Shown here: piece by piece, positions 10,560-21,245 of the stretch
Position numbering within the stretch: position 1 is the first letter of the stretch
Layout: the number at the start of each line of letters is the position of its first letter
Assembly (NCBI GenBank): GCA_025642065.1
Contig: JAODUP010000486.1
Span: 450,501 to 514,500, forward strand
Source: Paralvinella palmiformis
Taxonomy: Eukaryota; Annelida; Polychaeta; Terebellida; Alvinellidae
Length of the DNA stretch: 64,000 bases
Reading direction: 5' to 3'
The notes under the pieces: generated by a model
The model's database searches: none
What the model saw: the letters and a program-made list of their open reading frames with translations, nothing else
Told to the model about the DNA's origin: nothing
Translations under genes and position numbers: made by a program

Positions 10560-13025
10560 ATAGTTAATTTATATGGTTTGACTGTGGCATGTGTCGGTCA
10601 ATGTGTATACGCTACCTCTTCCGCACATAACACCCCACACGCGTTACACCAGTCATACACCAACTTGGATGCAGTATCACATAGAGGAATCGCTATATAT
10701 ATCTCGAACACCATTTACCACCTAGTGACTGAAGTCAGCTTGAACACAACATACCGGGAAAGCATTTGGCTATACACATCAATCTAAAAGGTAACAAACG
10801 ACAAGCTGCTTCTAGGTTGTATGTATCGTAGCGGATCCAGTACAGAGCAGAATAACGTTAAGGTATTTAATCACCTGAAACAAATACCAGAGTATGATTA
10901 CACCCACACAGTTATAGGAGGGGATTTCAATTATCCAGAAATAGACTGTAACACATGGAGTACGAATAAGTTGGAAGAGCACCACAGTCAGAAATGAACT
11001 GATGCTTGTAGAAATGCCTATCTTCATAAGTGACTGTGAATGAATGTTATTTAACATGCAACTCTACACTCCCACCACAGGACAGGCCTAGCCAAAGTTC
11101 AGATAGAACAAGGGTAGGTATGATAACATGATTGATCACTTAGAGGAGGTTGACTGGTCTCTGATGGACAACATGTCATTGCAGGAAGGTTGGCTATTCT
11201 TCTACATCATTTATGAGAAGGCGATGGATCAGTTCATCTCCAAATCTGTACCGACAATGGATTGCTGGAAAAAGCTGTGGATGAATCTTACAGCTCTAAC
11301 ACTACACAAAACGAAACGCCAGACATGGATGAAATACAAACAGACAAAGTCGTATGCAGACCATCTAAGAGCTACACAACTGAAGAATGAGTTCTCACGT
11401 CTAACTTGCACGCTGGGTAGGGACTTTGAAAGAGACCTAGCCCACAATGTGAAAAACAACCCAAAGGCATTCTGGCAGTACTGTAATTCTAAGCTGAAGA
11501 ACAAGCCCAGACTAGCAAGACCTGAACACCAGTGAGGGAGCATTATCCCAGGGAGATAATGAGAAGGGGGTATCTGCTCAATGAGTACTTTGTCAGTGTT
11601 TACACACAGGAAAACCTTGAGAATCTGCCATCACTTGAGTCCAAGCATGATGGTCCTACGCTCAGAACAAAACTGCTGAAGCTGAATGTGAACAAAGAAA
11701 AGGGACCAGATGGATTCCACCTCCGTGTATTGAGGGAAAAGCTGCTTTCCCAAGAACTGGAAGATCAGCAACATAACGCCAATACACAAGAAGTGCAGCA
11801 GAACAGCAGTAGGCAACAATAGACCGGTCAGTCTAACATCAAGCTAATGGAATCATTTATTCGTGACCATCTGGTGGATCAAGCTAATGGAAAACATTTA
11901 TTCGTGACCATCTGGTTGTTCATAGGAAAAACAAGATCTTGCATGACCCAGCTATTAATTGTCATAGAACCATGGACAGAGATGTTGGATGCTGGTGACT
12001 TTCTCGATTTCAGCAAAGCATTTGATACTGTACCAAAACAAAGACTGTTGAACAAATTCAAGGCATATGGTATAGTCGAAGACATATATGACTGGATAAG
12101 AGCATTCTTGACAGGGCGTACCCATCAAGTCGTCGTCAACAATAGCCACTCATCATGGTTGGCAGTGCTAAGTGGCATCCCAAAGGGAAGTGTCCTGGGA
12201 CCGATATTGTTCGTACTGTTCATAAACGATCTCCGTGACGAAGACTATATCGAGCTACAAGCAGACTTTACAAGACTGGTAGAGTTGTCTAAGAAGTCCT
12301 GCATTTAAGCCACAGCAACAGGAGGTATGTGTATAAGATGTGGAATGTCGAGCTGCAGACAACTCCAGTAGAAAAGGACATAGGAGTGTTTGTCGATGAC
12401 ACCCTAAAGTTCCGTGATCATGTATGATACGCAGTAAACAAAGCCAGTCTATTACAAGGGCTCATCAGATTGACATTCTCTTGCATAGATGTAGAGAAAT
12501 GTCAGGCCCCTCCTAGAGTACGGGAATATTATATGGGATCACCGACATCGGACCGATAGCTTAGAAATTGAGAAGATACAGAGACGCGCTACTAAGTTGG
12601 CCCCACGCCTAAAACATCTATCATAGGAGTAAAAATTACAAGCCCTTAAATTACCATCACTGGATTTCAGATGTCGCCATAGAGATATGATCCAGGTGTT
12701 CAAAATCATGAATGGGCTAGATCGGCTTTATCTCGAGATATTCTTTCTTATAGCTAAAGACGATGTACCAGGGGGCACAAAGACAAGTTACTCGCGCGTT
12801 ACAGTAGGCTTGAAGTTCGTAAGAACGTGTCCAAGCAAAGAATAGTCAAAAACTGGAATTCGCTCGCTGAAGGAACTGTTGTGGCCTCAATATCTTTAAA
12901 ACTAGGCTTGATAAACAATGGCAGGCAATGAGATGTGCGGTACTATAGGCGTAGAGTGGAATACCAGACAGGCTCAGCCTTATATTCCGTATTTTGGTAT
13001 TCTGGTATATTATTGAAAATAAATC
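10560..13025 (+). pseudogene. LINE (CR1/Jockey-like) relic: endonuclease, linker and reverse transcriptase
   Basis: Three domain blocks in order. About 10808-10970: endonuclease segment with LLGCMYRSGSS and VIGGDFNYPEIDCNTW (the GDFN motif of apurinic-like endonucleases). 11128-11535: the linker, with FWQYCNSKLKNKPRL. 11532-11822: VNKEKGPDGFHLRVLRE (the GPDG block). 11847-12308: RT palm with FLDFSKAFDTVPKQRLL and SGIPKGSVLGPILFVLFIND. The YADD box is lost: after FINDL the sequence runs DEDYIELQADFT. Frames change between blocks, with further coding-like sequence to about 13000. There is a small duplication near 11840-11900 (the CAAGCTAATGGAA…TTTATTCGTGACCATCTGG segment occurs twice). The 5' end of the endonuclease is decayed. 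Confidence 0.8.
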
Positions 13026-13031
13026 ACCAAG

Positions 13032-13899
13032 TTGGGAACCGTAATAGACATGTTATCAATATATCAAACATATTGTGATCTCTGTAATCTCACGATTGGT
13101 AAAAGAATGTTTTTATCATCTGCATGGTTCAGTGAGCCCGATGAAACGCGAGTCGCAAACGGACGTTCGCTAGATGGCGCAGTCGTCGCGGAAATTGTCT
13201 ATTGGTTACTGCACTTGCTAGCTTGTATTTCAGGGAGTATTCCCAGACTGTCGCTTGTTCAGCACAGCCGAACTCGATCCATAATCAGTGCTAATGTAGT
13301 ACTGATCTACTGCATGCCTTGGCAACTGGTACGCTAATATTACATAATTAAGCTTGATCACTCGAGAGTCAACGCTGAAAATTGACTATCTTTAGCAATT
13401 AATCAGATGCGATTCGATTTTATGTCTTCGATTAATCGATCTTGACCCGTCACGGCCCTACTGAAAATCCACTATAACATAACCGAACATACCGCAGTTT
13501 AAGCTATATCACAGTTGAGTCATGAATATCTAAAACCCCTCATCTGCCCTCATTAAATCCTACCCCATCCCTCAAATAAACAGGCACCACTGGTTGAATA
13601 TGTAACTCCATGTACTGGATAATACTTAATTTGTTTTTCAATAAGCCTATTTGGAGTTCTCAATGCGTAGGCGTTAAACGTCATTTACGAGACATTTTCT
13701 CCGGATAAACAAACGCACATATGGTATTATCAGAAAGCCGTCTGCGGATATATTTATCGCGAGAAATGAACGCTTGTACATTGGTAGATATTTAGAAAGA
13801 CAGGTTTTGTATTTTTATGAAAATACTTTGAAAAATATTGGACTTGGAAATATATGTAGGTCTAATAAACACAACCACAACATAATGACCACAGTTATG
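13032..13899. other. No gene seen
   Basis: A 101-codon plus ORF (13032-13337) has no recognisable motif or exon boundaries. The rest is ordinary AT-rich sequence. Confidence 0.4.
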
Positions 13900-13929
13900 T
13901 TTTTACATGCAATTACTCTCCAGTTTGTC

Positions 13930-14925
13930 AATGTGTGGGTTGCAGTCATCAACAAGCAAAGTTGAAAAACTTACAGAATGAATATGATGAATTTAAGGAA
14001 ATTGTCACTAAGTCCAAGACGCCGATTTTGACCAACAAGAAACAAACAAACCTTATTAGTATAATTCTGGCTGGTGATGAGAAACTCAGAACATATATTG
14101 GCTCCCTAAGAGATCAGCTTTTGACAGTTTCCTCAATTTCCTAAGAGATCAGCTTTTGACAGTTTCCTCAATTTCCTCAAAAGGCACACATAATGCGCTA
14201 TTGGGGCGGATGTGGTAAGGTCCGTAAATCGAGGAAGACTGGTACCCTTAATAGATCACAGAAACCTGGCTAAAAGCACCGTACATCACTGCAGGAAGAG
14301 TTGTTGTTGGTACTGATGAAGTTGCGCATGGCCATCATTACTGAGTTGCTGTCAGACATATTTGGAATTTCATCAGCGCATGTTTCTCAAATAATCAACA
14401 CCTGGGTGAAGATGGTGGCTGCTACTCTACGTTCTCTAATCTTCTGGCAATCAAAACAGGTGATACGTCAACATCTTCCAAAAGCCCTGCAAGACTACAA
14501 ACACCTTCGATGTACCATAGGTTGTACCAAAATTTTCATAGAGGGTCCTTGTAATTTAGAACTACAGGCCATCACATGGAGTGATTCTAAAAAAACACAA
14601 CACCATAAAATTTCTTGTTGGCATCACACCAAATGGAGCCATAAGTTTTTTGTCATAGGCATGGGATGGGCCGGCCTCTGACCAGAAGATCACCAGCAAA
14701 TCAGGCTTCTTACATCTGGTGGAACCCAATGACTTGAACATGGCAGACAGAGGAGGGTTCACTATACAGGAGGTCCACCCGCCATATTCTGTGTTGACGC
14801 AGTCAATGTATCCTTCATGTCAGATTGTAATGACGTTTATAGACCCAGTAAATAAACGTCCAAAATATTTGACGAATACACTGCTAGATCTACATAAAAC
14901 ATACTCGAGTAATTTTTAATTACCT
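13930..14925 (+). pseudogene. Decayed DDE transposase, PIF/Harbinger (DDE_Tnp_4)-type
   Basis: 14301-14681 encodes the helix-turn-helix-like SDIFGISSAHVSQIINTWVK, a basic linker (VIRQHLPKALQDYKHLRC) and the first catalytic region IGCTKIFIEGPCNLELQAIT (family form IDCTEIFIE, so the catalytic Asp is changed to Gly here). After a frameshift near 14600-14700 a second frame gives FLHLVEPNDLNMADRGGFTI, where MADRGGF matches the second catalytic block (LADRGF). A further ~70 codons follow. Upstream, 13935-14144 is a Lys/Glu-rich, possibly coiled-coil segment. Terminal inverted repeats were not found by eye. Confidence 0.7.
14105..14177 (+). repeat. Direct tandem duplication (~36 bp x 2) inside the DDE relic
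   Basis: CCTAAGAGATCAGCTTTTGA followed by CAGTTTCCTCAATTT occurs twice in immediate succession. It lies upstream of the transposase core and contributes to its frame disruption. Confidence 0.85.
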
Positions 14926-15064
14926 CAGAGAGACTTAGATAACTTAGATTTAGTGCAGGTGTTCGATATCACAAAGGGAGAAAATGCTCTTCTGTTTTAT
15001 AACTTGACGTTGCCAATAAAAAACAAATGACGTCTGCTTAATTCTTCTTATTTTTAATTTTACT

Positions 15065-15362
15065 GTCTAATAATAATGGCCGAAATGACAGTTATTTTAC
15101 GTGACTTAGCTACCTCAAATGAGGGAGACGCATATGGTCTGTAATATACTGGTTGACCATCGGGACTAATTCTAAATAAATTTAGAATTTACAATAGATG
15201 ACATATTCGGGGGAGAAAACCTTGCCATTTGCTTGGTTTGGATGAAAAACTCCTCCTACTATAGTGGCACGACCGGGATTCGAACCTTCGACCTCCTGCA
15301 CAACATGACCCCGAGTAGGAAAGTCCCATGCTCTTACCCACTATGCAATAGAGGCGCCCTAG
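15065..15362 (-). repeat. SINE family 3 (tRNA-derived), copy 1
   Basis: In minus orientation the head is GGCGCCTCTATTGCATAGTG then GGTAAGAG (box A-like), and box B is GGTTCGAATCCC at about 15276-15287. Body landmarks are GGTTTTCTCCCCCGAATATG, AATTCTAAATTTATTTAGAA and an end at AATGGCCGAAAT on the plus strand. A second copy lies at 23530-23828. Confidence 0.75.
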
Positions 15363-15476
15363 TACTGTCTCTGGTTCACCACGTGTGTTTGTTTATCCCG
15401 AAACAATCCCACTACGCATTACGCGCCCGGACTTATTCATAGCTATTGTTTTTGTTTAAATAACATGCCAGTATAA

Positions 15477-15522
15477 GGGCCATTGACCTGAAAGAAAACT
15501 AGAACGAGCACTCAACAAAGTG

Positions 15523-15564
<42 letters not shown>

Positions 15565-15770
15565 TGCACTCAGTGCCGTTTGATTGGGCCCCCATGACCA
15601 AACAGCACTAACTTCCGGTAGGTGCAAAAAAGCATCTAGGCCATTGACCTGAAAGAAAACTAGATCGACCCATTGACCAGGTGAATGGACCGAGCACTCA
15701 GTGGTGTTTGATTGGGCCGCCATGACCAAACAGCGCTGACGTCCGGTAGGGGCAAAAAGCAACGTTGAAG
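15477..15770. repeat. Local tandem duplication (~130-160 bp unit), first copy invaded by (TA)n
   Basis: The unit CCATTGACCTGAAAGAAAAC … GAGCACTCA … GTTTGATTGGGC … CATGACCAAACAGC … TCCGGTAGG occurs at about 15480-15630 and 15641-15755. The first copy holds a (TA)n run (15524-15558) where the second has unique sequence. No coding sense was found. Confidence 0.8.
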
Positions 15771-16529
15771 TGGCTGCGTTTCGCGTTTTGAACCTATGAA
15801 CAGGACTATTATTAAAACATTATCTAGCTGTTAATTGTTACAGCCTTAATTATAATGCTTCAGGAATATGCCGAAGGTTTTCAAGCCAAGAACATGGCTA
15901 ATCAGCCCAAATTGCAACTTTGTCTGTTGGAAATATTGCTAATGCAATTAAAAAAAAAACACACATAATAAACAAAAACACCGCTGATGGGTGCATGACA
16001 TAAACAAGAACCGGCTTTAATGAGGAGCATACCATAATCTAGTCAATGAACTATAATTTGATGGGGAGAAATTCGAACACTACTTCAGGTTGACCAGAGA
16101 ATCTAAAATCCCGCCAAATTGTTCGGGAAACACCTGCCCCTGACGTCATATTCTAGATTCCCCCGTCCGTTTTTTACGGGTCGCCGTACGAATCGCTACA
16201 TCGAGCGATTCAATTTGCCGTATCCGCATCGATATAGGCAGCCGCATGACGAATCGTACTTTACTAATGTCCTATTACATGCCATAAAATACGTAAATGT
16301 CGTTTTATGCAAGACCGTAGATCCATACATGTTAAGTTTCAGAAATGCCAAAACAGACTTCCGGTTTTTCTACATAAATCGGAAGGTCTCCGAAAATCGA
16401 GCTTTTATACATAAATCGGAATATTATAATAATTACTATGGTAACAGAAAAGAAAACACAATCAGTTTTTATTACTACCAACCAATACCTGCCACCAGAG
16501 GAAGAACAAAATATCCATGTTACTTGTAA
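15771..16529. other. No supported gene
   Basis: A 136-codon plus ORF (16119-16529) is Tyr/Arg/Asn-rich with no recognised family and no splice or promoter support. A duplicated CATAAATCGGAA motif lies at about 16371 and 16410. Confidence 0.35.
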
Positions 16530-16800
16530 AACATACAGTATCAAATTACTGCACTTTCTAAAAAAACGAATGCACTGACTAAAACATGACAATGAAGTAT
16601 ATGTGTCAACGCAGTATATGTGTCAACGCAGTATATGTGTCAACGCAGATCTAGCAGAAATAATATAAAAACATGTTAAACAAACAATCTCAAATTATTG
16701 CACTGTATAAAAACTAATGTACAGGATAATAAAGTATATGTCAATTAATGCAGATCTAGCATAAAATAAAACGTGTTAAACGCTTGTAAAGACAGACTGT
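16530..16800. repeat. Diverged tandem repeats including 3 x 17 bp
   Basis: TATATGTGTCAACGCAG occurs three times in a row (about 16599-16649). It sits in a larger ~125-bp unit (TCAAATTA(C/T)TGCACT … AAGTATATG … GCAGATCTAGCA) present at about 16540-16665 and again, diverged, at 16690-16760. A third GATCTAGCA lies at 16850. Confidence 0.75.
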
Positions 16801-16904
16801 GTTATCTTTACATACCGGTATACCTCATATAAGATACTATTATAAAACAGATCTAGCAAAAACTCACAAAGTCACTCAACCAGAGGTCTACAGATCACTA
16901 TCAC

Positions 16905-17165
16905 TAGTGGACTGTCACATAGTTCCGTGTTGCAGCAGACTCTGCCGATTTCAGCAGATCGCTGTCTGGTTGAAATACATGGCACGGCTCATCCACGTTG
17001 GTTTTGAATGAAAGAAGAGCGTGCATAGTGTCGTTGCCAAGCTATGATCGAGTATCGATGCCAATCTTGTGGCAGATGGAGAAGACGCGTTCGCTATCAG
17101 CATTGCTGTGAGCGATCACCGACACTAGCTGCGCTATTCGTCGAACTGGTCGTGATTACGTGGCA
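16905..17165 (-). pseudogene. hAT transposase C-terminal dimerisation segment, broken
   Basis: The minus strand at about 17140-16920 encodes RRIAQLVSVIAHSNADSERV, then FSICHKIGIDTRS, a stop, then LGNDTMHALLSFKTN. The SNAxxERVFS core and the following LxNxxLxxLLxxK pattern are hallmarks of the hAT C-terminal dimerisation domain. One in-frame TAG interrupts it, and the catalytic N-terminal parts are not visible upstream (17165-17480). It is a dead fragment. Confidence 0.7.
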
Positions 17166-17329
17166 AACAAGAACACGTGAGCTGTAGCAGACATAGTTTC
17201 TTTCAGGTCAATGGTTTGAACAGTTCCCGTTTGAACAGTTCCAGAAAAACACGTGAGACATTACTCTGGCAAAAATAAAATAAATTATTCCACACCAAGC
17301 TTGATCAAGGTAGATATGTTTTGTTTGCG

Positions 17330-17415
17330 TTTCGTTAAAAACCGGGAGATTTCCGGCTCCCACCGGGAGATGTAGCTCGAGACCGGGAGGCTCCCAGCAA
17401 AACCGGGAGACTTAA
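17330..17415. repeat. Cluster of ACCGGGAG motifs
   Basis: ACCGGGAG occurs four times in about 75 bp, with an additional GGCTCCC twice. hAT elements often carry short subterminal repeats. Its position next to the hAT tail at 16905-17165 suggests this role, but that is inference. Confidence 0.6.
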
Positions 17416-17477
17416 CATATATCTGAGAACAACTGATGAACCAGGTATACTGACTCCCATATAAGGACCTCATCTTG

Positions 17478-17575
17478 TGTGCAAATGGCAATTAGTTAGA
17501 AGCCATCTTGTCGTGGCTTCGTGTGCAATTGGAAAATAGTTAGAAGCCACCTTGTTGTGACTTCTTTGTGCACAA
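17478..17575. repeat. Tandem duplication (~46 bp x 2)
   Basis: GTGTGCAA(A)TGG…AATTAGTTAGAAGCCA(T/C)CTTGT(C/T)GTGGCTTC-type unit is present twice head to tail, about 85-90% identical by eye. Confidence 0.8.
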
Positions 17576-17579
17576 AGAT

Positions 17580-19371
17580 CAATAATACTCTGATAAACAT
17601 GTAGAATTGTCCTGGATTCTATTAACGTAGCCATTTTAATTGGTGGAACAATCTCAGTGTAAATCAAACCTTTCCAGTGATATGTAGATATATCATGTTG
17701 TAGCATACACATGTTTGTCGTACTACAGGGTGTGTAAAACTCTCCGTCTGATTACACTTATTTCTTTCAGCACATTTAATTGTGCATATTAATATTAAGG
17801 TACGCTCAAGTTACTGGTCAATATTTTCTCCCTATATGACACCCCACCTCATAAACTTCAATCAACTTGCTAAGTAGATATGTGTGATTCAGATTTCAGT
17901 CAACGCACGGAAAAAAATTTAATTCATGTATGTTGTACCAGCTCAAAATATTTATTACCAGTAGATTTATACGAAGAGATGTCACAAATCTGATAAGAAT
18001 GAGACACCAATGTATGTCCCCCTTTGTTAAGAATATACCTAATATAGCAACAACTCACTTCTGTACAAACTATATGTCCGATAAAATAGCAACAATACCG
18101 GGGGGGGGGGCACCTGATATTAGACAAGCTCTGATGGCTAAAGACAATAAAACACCACACCAACTGATATCTGGTTTATGTCTGTAGACGTGCATCCATG
18201 CATGTGAAGCAGTACCATAAAATTATATTAAATAGTCAATGAATAATGTTCATTTCGTTTCCTACATTTATTACAATTATTCTTTGTAGGAACATTCTTC
18301 AGCAATAATTCTGAATATTGTTCACCTTAATGAAATTCATCTGTAGAACAACCTACTGTCACATACCACAATGAGTGACACAGTTATAACAGGTCGCGGC
18401 TGACACTGAAGAATAGACGATGCAGAGTGCTGCACCTGCAACATGACAGACATATATAACTGATTTATGACTGAATTTTGATATTTATGCATAGAAGTAA
18501 CGGGATTCTCTTCAAGCAGAAGGGACTTTTATCATTACTTTCAAAAATAGCATCTGCATTACAAATTACAAGATGTTTTTGATGTTCAATTTACAGGCTT
18601 AGTTTTTATGAGTCCTTATCAGTTGACTTACATTAATTTTTTGAGTACTTGGCATCAGCCTCACTGTTTTTTAACTCGCTGAATGAGGATGTTTTCTGTC
18701 TTATATAACACTACTGTATCATATTTATTTCACTTTATACTGTTATTGTTGGAACTGGGATTTTATTCTGTATATCCACCATACGTGTATTCTTCGTTAG
18801 CATTTAGAATTATCATGTACTTGACGTAGGACAGTAAAAGAACATCATCTAACATATGACAGCGGTCATCAAAAACGAGCAAATTATCAAGGCCACCCTC
18901 TTATCTATGTTTACAATGTGATTCATTATACCAGTTGTTGTAACCTTATCAGCTAGATGCTGACGGTTTTGCTAATTACTAATGATCTTATTTGATTATC
19001 ATAAAGTACCATTTGACATAATAATGACTCACTGCGGTCTTGGCTGATTAATGACCATTGCAGACTAGGATCTGCCTACTGACTAATTCAGCTAACACTT
19101 ACGGTAGCCTGTTTCAGACCTTTTTCCATTAGGTGACCGAGGGCTGTATGTTTGCACTGAACACGCAGCACTTTTATCACCAGATAAAGAGAATAATTAC
19201 CTAGCCGTCTACCTATGGCAACGAACACAGTAAGACAGTTACGAGGGTCATAACTCAGTCATAAAATATGTGCTGAATGGGGTACCATAGGGGATGTTTT
19301 GTTTGTCCTGCATTGTTTGCAGAAATAATCTATAATGTGTGAAAGTTTACATCTCAAACGTTGCAAAATTG
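17580..19371. other. No gene seen
   Basis: Overlapping plus/minus ORFs at 17924-18187 are shadows of each other. A G10 run lies at 18101-18110. No domain, splice or RNA signal was recognised. Confidence 0.45.
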
Positions 19372-19563
19372 TGATGATAATGATGATTGATATTTTATGA
19401 CCACTTTTGTGCACATGGTAGGCTAAATGGGCCGAGCGACCTCCAAAGGTAATGAAGCCAAGTCAAAGATGAAACACCCTTCAGATATGCCCACGCCGAG
19501 ATTCGAACATGGGTGGTAGTGATCTGTGGTCCAACACGCTACTGCTAGACCACGGAGGAGCCA
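19372..19563 (-). repeat. SINE family 1 (tRNA-derived), full-length copy
   Basis: Minus orientation: head GGCTCCTCCGTGGTCTAGCA then GTAGCGTG (box A), box B GTTCGAATCTCGGCGTGGGC, body GGAGGTCGCTCGGCCCATTT then AGCC, 3' end AATATCAATCATCATTATCATC. It lies immediately upstream of a LINE RT relic and may have inserted into it. Confidence 0.85.
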
Positions 19564-19584
19564 TGGGGGGAGGTACCATATAGG

Positions 19585-20345
19585 ACTCTGTCCTTCGGAC
19601 TCTCTGTTATTAATCCTGTATATGAATGACTTGCTACCCTCCACCATGCACTCCAAAACCGCCCTCTTTACTGATGATGCCACAGTTGATGGTGTTGATA
19701 AAAGCCACAAAAGAGTTTTTGAGTGTATCAATAAAGACTTGGATATGCTTTGTGATTGGTTTAAACCTGATATAAACTCTGTAAAAGCATCAAAGACCAA
19801 ATATATGTTTTTTCCCCAGACTCATACCGGTACCCATGTCATTGATAATAAAGAGGCAATATGCTTCTAAAAATAGAAAATGAAAAACTAACCGAATGTT
19901 TAGGTCTTAATATTGATCAGAAGCTAAATTGGAATAAACATATTGAATACTACAAAAACAAGGTTTCAAGTGGTTTGATATGAATTCAAGTAATCATTTC
20001 TTATTAGTTACCAACTTACAAACATTATACTACAGCTTGGTCCACCCACCTAACATATGGCATCTTATTTTGAAAAAAGTACATACCAGAGACATATCCA
20101 CAAACTGGAGGTCATGCAAAGAAACCCCTTGACAACTACGCATAAGGCCAGTTATAATGAGCACTCATTGCCCCCTGTTTAAAACGCTGTTGTGCTTAAA
20201 TTGATTGATTTGTAAAAATTATTACATCTTATTTACAAATTTGTACGCTCAAACTTATCAAGCACCCCAATGAACCTCAATGCATTGCCTACAAATAGTC
20301 AGTATACAAGACATGGTTGTAACCCATGCCTACCTAAAGTACATT
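19585..20345 (+). pseudogene. LINE reverse transcriptase relic
   Basis: Plus frame 19600-19870 gives LLLILYMNDLLPSTM then ALFTDDATVDG (RT motif with FTDDAT in place of YADDT) and KTKYMFFPQT. In another frame LTECLGLNIDQKLNWNKHIE follows, the usual block after the RT palm. Downstream pieces resemble YYSLVHP…WHLILKK and HCPLFKTLLCLN, typical of the RT thumb region in Jockey/Rex-like LINEs. Several frameshifts and stops are present. Confidence 0.7.
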
Positions 20346-20354
20346 GTGACATCA

Positions 20355-20697
20355 TGTGAAAGCACAGTTAGTTAGAGCGTAGGACTCGTAGCCGAATGGT
20401 TGTGGGTTCGAGGCTCTGTGAGCTGCAGTGCTGTCACGTGGCGACTGGTTCACTGATCCATAAAACAAAATGAGTACCTGACAGGACGCGATGGCTATGT
20501 GTTTGAGTAACACTTTGTGCCTATAATGGCAGCATGCATTGTATGCTACCTTGGGAGTTGAGATGTGTGCTGGGTGGAAACGGGTCTGAGTCAGGGATAA
20601 TAGTATTGTAAATAATATCATAAAGCGCTTAGAGCAGCTTCTAGCTGAATAGGCCACTATATAAATATCACATATTATCATTATTATCATCAAGCAC
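20355..20697 (+). repeat. SINE family 5 (tRNA-derived) with LINE-like 3' end
   Basis: Head: CACAGTTAGTTAGAGCGTAG (box A-like) and GTGGGTTCGAGGCTC (box B). Body with CCATAAAACAAAATGAGTAC and a 3' module ATAAAGCGCTTAGAGC … GGCCACTATATAAATATCA ending in ATTATC trinucleotide-like repeats. The 3' module resembles the 3' end of the LINE at 41457-43115. Confidence 0.75.
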
Positions 20698-20974
20698 AGT
20701 TTTTATACCAAGGTCCAAAAATGTGGATAAAGCTGGATGGGGACATTAAATTGTATGATAAGTCAATAAATGTGCTCAAAAGAATATTCTGTCAAAACAT
20801 TCTGGCTCAGTACTAATTTGGCGAAAACCACTTAAATACACTCAAATGACCCTAAGACTGTGCCTGTGGTAAACAGTTCATGTTTATCTTTTTTCCCTTC
20901 TATTTTTACATATATGTTTTATTCTATTGTTTACTATTATCCTACATTTATGTAAATGAGCAGAATAATGATGA

Positions 20975-21245
20975 GTAATGGTAGGGTCCTTGAAAACCTG
21001 GAAAGTCCTCGAATTTGAAAATTTGGATTCTAGGCCTGGAATTTTTGTAGAGGTGCTTCAAAGTCCTGGAATTTGGACATATAGATCTATATTTCTAATC
21101 ATAAGCATACAGGCATTCAGTGGTTACACTTCTTCCAAAATATGGGTGTATCTTTGCGCGTTAAAAGTTCGTGAATTCGTTGAAATGGTCCTTGAATTTG
21201 ACTTTGGAAGGTCCTGGAAAGTCCTGGAATCTGAGATATAAAATG
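20975..21245. repeat. Repeat with 'GTCCTTGAA…GTCCTGGAAT' motifs
   Basis: Permutations of GGTCCT(T/G)GAA and AAGTCCTGGAAT(T) recur at both ends and once in the middle (20985-21015, 21058-21075, 21188-21232). This looks like a degraded short non-autonomous element, family unknown. Confidence 0.4.

Noticed and set aside
11229..11543. Minus-strand ORFs over the LINE at 10560-13025
   Set aside because: They are antisense shadows of the endonuclease-RT frames on the plus strand.
13032..13337. 101-codon ORF with hydrophobic segment
   Set aside because: No homology recognised, no splice sites and no conserved start context. Probably chance.
16119..16529. 136-codon ORF, considered as a novel gene
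   Set aside because: No domain, no repeat of the frame elsewhere, an opposite-strand ORF over the same bases, and composition typical of AT-rich noncoding DNA.
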